Shown: positions 1 through 5,166 of the stretch, piece after piece | Layout: each line of letters opens with the position of its first letter | How positions within the stretch are numbered: the first letter of the stretch is position 1 | NCBI GenBank assembly: GCA_001796045.1 | Contig: MGLN01000158.1 | Coordinates: 1 to 5,166 of the forward strand | Source: Caulobacterales bacterium RIFOXYB1_FULL_67_16 | Lineage (GTDB): Bacteria > Pseudomonadota > Alphaproteobacteria > Caulobacterales > Caulobacteraceae | Length of the DNA stretch: 5,166 nt | Reading direction: 5' to 3' | Notes under the pieces: model-generated | The model's input: the letters and a program-made list of their open reading frames with translations, nothing else | Databases searched by the model: none | What the model was told of the DNA's origin: nothing | Program-made: the position numbers and the translations under genes

Positions 1-1171
<1,171 letters not shown>

Positions 1172-1193
1172 TTCCTCGGCGTTACCCTTTCGG

Positions 1194-1219
1194 TTGGGGA
1201 TCGATGTCGTCATCCCCGA
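1194..1219. terminator. Candidate hairpin between lepA and purT 3' ends
   Basis: Bases 1194-1201 (TTGGGGAT) can pair with 1212-1219 (ATCCCCGA). This gives an eight-pair stem, one pair being G-U, around a ten-base loop. It lies 23 bases after the lepA stop and 74 bases after the purT stop on the other strand, where a bidirectional terminator would be expected. Neither side is followed by a run of T, so intrinsic termination is doubtful. The rest of the 121-base gap shows no gene and no other structure I could support. Confidence 0.25.
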
Positions 1220-1292
1220 CGGGGGAGGAACGCGGCAGATTCCGGCGGCAGAGCTCGGGGCGAGGTCGGAGGAGTAGGTCGAGAAATCGCGC

Positions 1293-2489
1293 CTAACGCC
1301 GCACCACCTTGACGCACCCCGCCGCCTCGCGGGCGCGGTCGCGGGCTTCGTCCACGTCGGCGCCGCGGGCCGTGGCGACGCCCATGCGGCGGCGCTCATA
1401 GGCTTCGGGCTTGCCGAACAGGCGCAGGTCGGCGGTGGGGACGGAGAGGGCGTCGGCGATCCCTTCGAAGGCGATCCCTTGCGCCTCCAGGCCGCCGTAG
1501 ATGACGGCGCTGGCGGCGGGTTCGCGCTGGGTCACGTCGACCGGCAGGCCCAGGATGGCGCGGGCGTGGAGAGCGAACTCGCTCATCGTCTGGCTGGCCA
1601 GGGTGACGAGGCCGGTGTCGTGGGGGCGGGGCGAGACCTCGGAGAACCAGACCTGGTCGCCCTTGACGAAGAGTTCGACGCCGAAGACGCCGAGACCGCC
1701 CAGCGCCTCGGTGACCTTGCCGGCGATGTCCTGGGAGGCGGCAAGCGCAGCGGGGGACATGGCCTGGGGCTGCCAGCTCTCGACATAGTCGCCCTTGACC
1801 TGACGGTGGCCGATGGGGGCGCAGAAGGAGGTAGCGGTCGAGCCGTCGGCGGCGCGCGAGCGGACGGTCAGCAGGGTGATCTCGAAATCGAAGTCGATCC
1901 GACCCTCGACGATGACGCGGGCGCCGGCGACCCGGCCGCTGTCCTGCGCATAGGTCCAGGCGTCGGCGATTTCATCGGGGCTTTCGACGAAGGACTGGCC
2001 CTTGCCGGACGAGGACATGACCGGCTTGACGAAGCAGGGGTAGCCGACGGTTTCGGCGCCGGCGGCGAGTTCCTGGGCGCTGCCGGCGAAGGCGTAGGGG
2101 CTGGTGGGCAGGTCAAGCTCTTCGGCGGCGAGACGGCGGATGCCCTCGCGGTTCATGGTGAGTTGCACGGCACGGGCCGTGGGGATGACGCGGGCCATGC
2201 CGGCGGCCTCGATGTCGGCCAGGACCTCGGTGGCGATGGCCTCGATCTCGGGCACGATGATGTGCGGGGCCTCGGCCATGATCAGGCCGTTCAGCACCTG
2301 GGGATCGGTCATCGGAATGACGTGGCTGCGGTGGGCCACCTGCATGGCCGGGGCGTTCGGATAACGGTCGACGGCGACGACCTCGACCCCCAGCCTTTGC
2401 AGCTCGATGGCGACCTCCTTGCCCAGTTCGCCCGAGCCCAGAAGCATGACGCGGACGGCGGTGTCGGAAAGCGGGGTGCCGAGTTTCAT
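1293..2489 (-). CDS. purT: Formate-dependent phosphoribosylglycinamide formyltransferase (GAR transformylase 2, PurT)
   Basis: PurT makes formyl-GAR from GAR, formate and ATP, the third step of de novo purine synthesis. It is the folate-independent alternative to PurN and acts in the cytosol. The 398-residue protein is close to the roughly 392 of E. coli PurT and aligns end to end from memory. It has an N-terminal pre-ATP-grasp fold (VMLLGSGELGKE at 14-25, IVPEIEAIATE at 78-88), a central ATP-grasp domain and a small C-terminal domain. Expected ligand residues are present: GAR contacts E21-L22, E81, D291, K360 and R367-R368; ATP contacts R114, K155, the loop SSGKGQ at 160-165, E195 and E203; metal-binding E272 and E284 (SEVSPRPHDTG). 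About five extra residues sit near 210-220 compared with E. coli. The ATG at 2487-2489 has GAGGA six bases upstream; the stop is TAG at 1293-1295. The gene stands alone, convergent with lepA and divergent from the methyltransferase. Confidence 0.97.
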   Translation of the reverse strand: MKLGTPLSDTAVRVMLLGSGELGKEVAIELQRLGVEVVAVDRYPNAPAMQVAHRSHVIPMTDPQVLNGLIMAEAPHIIVPEIEAIATEVLADIEAAGMARVIPTARAVQLTMNREGIRRLAAEELDLPTSPYAFAGSAQELAAGAETVGYPCFVKPVMSSSGKGQSFVESPDEIADAWTYAQDSGRVAGARVIVEGRIDFDFEITLLTVRSRAADGSTATSFCAPIGHRQVKGDYVESWQPQAMSPAALAASQDIAGKVTEALGGLGVFGVELFVKGDQVWFSEVSPRPHDTGLVTLASQTMSEFALHARAILGLPVDVTQREPAASAVIYGGLEAQGIAFEGIADALSVPTADLRLFGKPEAYERRRMGVATARGADVDEARDRAREAAGCVKVVRR

Positions 2490-2495
2490 CGGAAA

Positions 2496-2500
2496 TCCTC
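2496..2500 (-). promoter_or_regulatory. purT ribosome binding site
   Basis: On the minus strand GAGGA lies six bases upstream of the ATG at 2487-2489, a good Shine-Dalgarno match at normal spacing. It supports this start, which also places the first residues in line with the N terminus of E. coli PurT. Confidence 0.7.
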
Positions 2501-2521
2501 AATTCGTCGTGGAAGGCGCGG

Positions 2522-2548
2522 TTTAGACCAGGATGGGCCGGTCGTCAG
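2522..2548 (-). promoter_or_regulatory. Weak sigma-70-like promoter candidate for purT
   Basis: On the minus strand CTGACG (2543-2548) resembles a -35 box and TCTAAA (2522-2527) a -10 box. The spacer is only 15 bases. The position, 33 to 59 bases upstream of the purT start, is sensible. A short spacer and a GC-rich background make a chance match likely. I saw no clear promoter for the divergent methyltransferase and no recognisable operator in 2490-2677. Confidence 0.2.
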
Positions 2549-2677
2549 CGGCGTAGGCGTCCGAAAGGACAGGTCCGGAATCCGCCGATTGGGCTAGGCG
2601 TGGCGAGGTCGTGTGTGCCACCATCGGTCTGGGCGCCGCAGCACGGGCGCCGCGTTCTGATGCGACCGGGGATGGGA

Positions 2678-3526
2678 ATGAGCGGGACTTCAATCGGCGA
2701 GGCTGTCGCCGCGGGAGCGGAAGATTTCGCCTTCTTCTATGATGAAGACAGACGGCGACCCACCCCCTATCAGGCGGGCGGCGAGTATTTTCGTCGCGGC
2801 AAGGACCGGATGGACCGGACCTTCGCCCTGATCGCCCCGTATGTGGTCGACAAGGATGTTCTGGATATCGGTGCGTCGCCCTTCTACCTGCTCTATCGGG
2901 CGAAGGCGGCGGGCGCGCGCCTGTGTCACGGCGTCTATTTCGCCAACGACGACCATCCGCTGCGGCCGTACCGGACCATTCATTCGGCCGCAGGACCGGT
3001 CGAGATCAGTCACGCCGACGTGGAGAACGAGGGGCTTCCGTTCGCGGAGGACTCGCTGGACGTTGTGACGGCCTGCGAAATCCTGGAGCATTTCGACGCC
3101 TTTCCGGTCAAGCTGTCGACCGAGATCCGGCGGGTGCTGAAGCCCGGCGGTCATCTGTGCATCACGGTGCCGAACGTCTGTTCGATCGCCCATATCCTGA
3201 AGCTGATCGCGCAGAAGAATATCTATATGCGCTATCGCGCCGACGCGACCGGGCGGCACAAGCACGAATACACCCTGTCCCAGCTGAGGGACTACGTCGA
3301 CTATCTGGGGATGGAGGTCGTCAAGATCGGCGTCATGCCGTCGCCGACCTCGAATAAATATGTGCTGCGGCCCTTCTATCGCCTGTTGGCGCGGATCCCG
3401 GTGCTGAGACTGTATTCGCCGGTTCTCTATGTGCTGGCGCGCCAGCCGGGGGTGAAGCCGACGACCGATCTGACCCGGCCGCCGTCGTCGATCTACGAGG
3501 ATATTTCGTCCACCGAAGAGGACTGA
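2678..3526 (+). CDS. Class I SAM-dependent methyltransferase, probably glycan/surface-associated
   Basis: The 282-residue protein has the landmarks of a Rossmann-fold SAM methyltransferase (Methyltransf_11/23 type). Motif I is VLDIGASPFYLL at 61-72, with GAS where many members have GCG. The acidic motif is LDVVTACEILEHFD at 127-140, and the motif III strand and turn are VLKPGGHLCITVPN at 153-166. Then comes GRHKHEYTLSQLRDYVDYLGMEV at 192-214; a basic-rich H-x-E-Y/F-T segment of this kind is common in methyltransferases of polysaccharide and lipid-glycan clusters, so a surface substrate is my inference and no specific one can be named. A hydrophobic stretch near 234-255 (LLARIPVLRLYSPVLYVLA) could associate with membrane but includes arginines. 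The start is uncertain: ATG 2678 has GGGGA five bases upstream, while ATG 2672, ATG 2660 and GTG 2600 (308 residues) are in frame and add residues that look non-conserved. It stands alone, divergent from purT and convergent with the esterase. Codons are more A/T-rich than in its neighbours, for example in 3181-3240. Confidence 0.85.
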   Translation: MSGTSIGEAVAAGAEDFAFFYDEDRRRPTPYQAGGEYFRRGKDRMDRTFALIAPYVVDKDVLDIGASPFYLLYRAKAAGARLCHGVYFANDDHPLRPYRTIHSAAGPVEISHADVENEGLPFAEDSLDVVTACEILEHFDAFPVKLSTEIRRVLKPGGHLCITVPNVCSIAHILKLIAQKNIYMRYRADATGRHKHEYTLSQLRDYVDYLGMEVVKIGVMPSPTSNKYVLRPFYRLLARIPVLRLYSPVLYVLARQPGVKPTTDLTRPPSSIYEDISSTEED

Positions 3527-3553
3527 AGAGGCGCGGGGTTCGCCGCAGCCGCG

Positions 3554-4387
3554 TCAGGGTGCGGGGACGGCGTAGAGGCGGCGGAAGGCGTCCAGGGCCG
3601 CGCCGTGGTAGATGGTGGCGTGGGTCTCGCTCGGGCGGGGGGTGAAGCTCCAGCTCAGGCCGGGCAGGGCGTGGTCGCGCAGATTAGCGGTGAGGACGTC
3701 CATCGGGGCCTGCATCTCGGGGCCCTCGTCGCCCAGGGTCAGGATCAGGGTGCGTGGCGCGTTCGACTGGTCGCGCAGACGGGCGCCGGACTGACGCGCC
3801 AGTTCGCCCCCGTCCCACCACAGACTGGGGCTGACGGCGACATAGGCGTCGAACATCTGGGGTTCCTTGAGGAAGGTCTCGACCACGAACAGGCCGGCCA
3901 GGGACTCGCCCATCAGGGCGGTTTTGCCGCTGGTGCGGAAGCGGGTCTCGACGAAGGGCTGGACCTCTTCGGCCAGGAAGCGGCGGAAACGGTCCGAATG
4001 GCCCTGGGTCGGATAGCGGGCGATCAGTTCGGGATTGTCGGTCGGCAGGGCCAGTTCGTTGCGGCGGTCGACCGAGGCGATGCCGACCACGATCACGTCG
4101 CGGGTCGTGCCGACGACGGTTCCCAGCTGGGCGAGGCCCGAGATGTGGTGGAAGTCCTGATCCTGGCCGCCGTCGAGGACATAGAGGACGGGATAGGTCT
4201 TGCCGCTGTCGGCATAGCCGGGCGGGAGCCAGACGTTGATCTCGCGCGTCGCGCCCATGACGGCGGAGGGCAGGGCGTAGGACCGGCCGATGACGATGGG
4301 GGTTTCGACGGGGGCGGGGGTTTGGGCGTCGGCGGCGGGGGCCGCCAGACCGAGGGTCAGAAGAAGGCCGAGGACGCCGGGTTTCAT
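3554..4387 (-). CDS. Secreted alpha/beta hydrolase, putative esterase family (Fes/IroE/EstD-like)
   Basis: The 277-residue protein starts with a Sec signal peptide: MK, a hydrophobic core at 5-16 and an A-x-A site, with cleavage likely after ADA at 19-21. The mature part fits the putative-esterase family (PF00756 type) of carboxyl esterases and siderophore tri-lactone hydrolases such as IroE. It has INVWLPPGY at 50-58, YPVLYVLDGG at 65-74, a nucleophile elbow GESLAG with Ser162, the family-typical SPSLWWD at 186-192, and ETHATI with the likely catalytic His256. The acid residue is unclear; Glu224 or a nearby Asp near LGDEGPEM (218-225) is the best candidate. The location is probably periplasmic. 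The substrate is unknown, and no TonB receptor or siderophore gene lies in the window. ATG 4387 is chosen over GTG 4399 because GGAG lies six bases upstream and the signal peptide then begins MK. The stop is TGA at 3554-3556, only 27 bases from the methyltransferase stop. It lies downstream of tkt on the same strand. Confidence 0.87.
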   Translation of the reverse strand: MKPGVLGLLLTLGLAAPAADAQTPAPVETPIVIGRSYALPSAVMGATREINVWLPPGYADSGKTYPVLYVLDGGQDQDFHHISGLAQLGTVVGTTRDVIVVGIASVDRRNELALPTDNPELIARYPTQGHSDRFRRFLAEEVQPFVETRFRTSGKTALMGESLAGLFVVETFLKEPQMFDAYVAVSPSLWWDGGELARQSGARLRDQSNAPRTLILTLGDEGPEMQAPMDVLTANLRDHALPGLSWSFTPRPSETHATIYHGAALDAFRRLYAVPAP

Positions 4388-4393
4388 CGTCAG

Positions 4394-4400
4394 CTCCACC
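4394..4400 (-). promoter_or_regulatory. Esterase ribosome binding site, overlapping the base of the palindromic repeat
   Basis: On the minus strand GGTGGAG (4394-4400) contains GGAG six bases before the ATG at 4385-4387, which decides that start. Its first four bases, GGTG (4397-4400), are complementary to CACC on the same RNA (4558-4561). They could extend the long stem of the adjacent repeat across a three-base bulge (4401-4403). Confidence 0.6.
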
Positions 4401-4403
4401 TGA

Positions 4404-4557
4404 TCCCTCTCCCCTTGCGGGAGAAGGTGGCCCGAAGGGCCGGATGAGGGGTTGGATGATGCGAAACGGCTCGGCCGGCGTGACCCCTCGCCCGACCGCG
4501 CCAGGACGACGGCTGCGCCGCCGTGCGCGGTCTCCGTCTCCCGCAGGGGGAGAGGGA
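4404..4557. repeat. Palindromic REP/BIME-like intergenic element
   Basis: The arms at 4404-4424 and 4537-4557 are inverted copies pairing at 20 of 21 positions. Each arm is also a hairpin by itself, TCTCCC/GGGAGA with a five-base loop: 4408-4413 with 4419-4424, and 4537-4542 with 4548-4553. Between the arms are further pairs: GGCCC/GGGCC around GAA (4429-4441), GAGGGGT/ACCCCTC (4446-4452 with 4483-4489), CGGC/GCCG (4467-4477), and GACCGCGC/GCGCGGTC (4494-4501 with 4525-4532) enclosing ACGGC/GCCGT (4509-4524). The CCCTCTCCC...GGGAGA pattern resembles repeats I recall as widely dispersed between genes in alphaproteobacteria; copy number cannot be judged from one window. It fills nearly all of the 182 bases between the tkt stop and the esterase start. 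It may limit read-through, protect the tkt mRNA 3' end, or be passive. No T-run follows, and no coding potential is evident. Confidence 0.8.
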
Positions 4558-4569
4558 GGTGAAGAGAGA

Positions 4570-5166
4570 TTAAAGCCGCGCCTTGACGGCCGCGACGACG
4601 GCGTCGGCGGTGATGCCGAACTTGTCGTAGAGGACTTCGGCCGGAGCCGAGGCGCCGAAGCCGGTCATGCCGACGAAGGCGCCGTCTTCGCCGATGAACC
4701 GCTCCCAGCCTTGCTTGATCGCGGCCTCGACGGCGACACGCACCGTGCCGCGGCCGATGACCGAGGCCTGGTAGGCGGCGTCCTGCTGCTCGAACAGTTC
4801 GAAACAGGGGACGGAGACGACGCGGGTCGGCACGCCTTCGGCTTCCAGGGCTTCGGCCGCCTTCAGGGCCAGGGCCAGTTCCGTGCCCGTGCCGAACAGG
4901 GTGGCCTTGGCCTCGCCCGAGGCCGCCTTGATCTCATAGGCGCCCTTGGCGGACAGGTTTTCCGTCGCTGCGACCGTGCGCACTGCCGGGGTCTTCTGGC
5001 GCGACAGGGCCATGGCCGAGGGGGTGGTCTTGGCCTGCAGGGCGATCTGCCAGCACTCCATGGCCTCGACCGTGTCGGCGGGGCGGAAGACGTTCAGGTT
5101 CGGGATGGCGCGAAGCGCCGCCAGATGTTCGACCGGCTGGTGGGTCGGGCCGTCCTCGCCCAGGCC
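4570..5166 (-). CDS. tkt: Transketolase, C-terminal part (5' truncated by window edge)
   Basis: Transketolase is a thiamine-diphosphate enzyme that moves two-carbon ketol units between sugar phosphates in the pentose phosphate pathway (and in the Calvin cycle where present). The minus-strand frame runs open from the window edge to TAA at 4570-4572, giving 198 of the usual 650 to 670 residues. It begins GLGEDGPTHQPVEHLAALR, the end of the pyrimidine-binding domain, with the substrate-binding Asp5 and His9 of this fragment (D477 and H481 in yeast numbering). LSRQ at 54-57 carries the phosphate-binding arginine (R528 in yeast). The C-terminal domain follows: ATLFGTGTELALAL, RVVSVPCFELFEQQDAAY, RVAVEAAIKQGW and the closing FVGMTGFGASAPAEVLYDKFG. 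These separate it from DXS and from pyruvate dehydrogenase E1. The ATG at 5059-5061 is internal. The diphosphate-binding N-terminal domain lies outside the window. Transcription would run on through the palindromic element towards the esterase. Confidence 0.97.
   Translation of the reverse strand, partial: GLGEDGPTHQPVEHLAALRAIPNLNVFRPADTVEAMECWQIALQAKTTPSAMALSRQKTPAVRTVAATENLSAKGAYEIKAASGEAKATLFGTGTELALALKAAEALEAEGVPTRVVSVPCFELFEQQDAAYQASVIGRGTVRVAVEAAIKQGWERFIGEDGAFVGMTGFGASAPAEVLYDKFGITADAVVAAVKARL

Noticed and set aside
2559..2570. Small hairpin GTCC-GAAA-GGAC in the purT/methyltransferase intergenic region
   Set aside because: The stem is perfect with a GNRA-type loop but only four base pairs long, which is expected by chance in this composition.
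1479..2597. Long open frame on the + strand opposite purT (372 residues)
   Set aside because: It lies fully antisense to an unmistakable purT. Its translation is a repetitive G/A/D/H/Q-rich string with no recognisable domain, as expected from codon bias in high-GC DNA.
3533..3546. Possible terminator hairpin GCGG/CCGC between the converging methyltransferase and esterase genes
   Set aside because: It has only four pairs and no T-run on either side. The position is suitable but the signal is too weak to annotate.
3605..4447. Open frame on the + strand opposite the esterase (280 residues)
   Set aside because: It is antisense to a gene with a signal peptide and catalytic motifs, and its translation is a G/A/D/Q-rich string with no domain.
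4404..4557. CRISPR array or insertion sequence in the tkt-esterase gap
   Set aside because: There are no regularly spaced direct repeats, no transposase frame and no visible target-site duplication. The pattern is inverted and nested, so a palindromic repeat fits better.

Overview
The window looks like chromosomal DNA of a high-GC alphaproteobacterium. The EF4 and transketolase sequences and the strongly G/C-ending codons resemble Caulobacterales such as Brevundimonas or Caulobacter. That placement is inferred from impression and has not been tested by a search. No mobile element, RNA gene, CRISPR array or phage gene was found. Most of the window is ordinary housekeeping sequence.

Layout, left to right: (1) 1-1171, + strand, the C-terminal two thirds of lepA (translation factor EF4), cut by the window edge. 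(2) 1172-1292, a 121-base gap between converging genes, holding one modest hairpin without a T-run. (3) 1293-2489, - strand, a complete purT (formate-dependent GAR transformylase). (4) 2490-2677, a divergent intergenic region with the purT ribosome binding site and at most a weak promoter candidate. (5) 2678-3526, + strand, a class I SAM-dependent methyltransferase, probably acting on a glycan or other surface molecule, locally less GC-rich than its neighbours. (6) 3554-4387, - strand, a secreted alpha/beta hydrolase of the putative-esterase (Fes/IroE/EstD-like) family. (7) 4388-4569, a 182-base gap filled almost entirely by a structured palindromic repeat. Its two 21-base arms are each a hairpin and can also pair with each other. 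(8) 4570-5166, - strand, the C-terminal 198 residues of transketolase (tkt), cut by the right edge.

The genes do not form an obvious pathway. EF4 acts on the ribosome, PurT supplies purine precursors, and transketolase supplies pentose phosphates that feed purine synthesis. The strand changes make purT, the methyltransferase and the lepA and tkt units look like separate transcription units. The only same-strand pair is tkt followed by the esterase, separated by the palindromic element, whose base overlaps the esterase ribosome binding site. That junction is the most interesting part of the window. I found no convincing previously undescribed multi-gene system.
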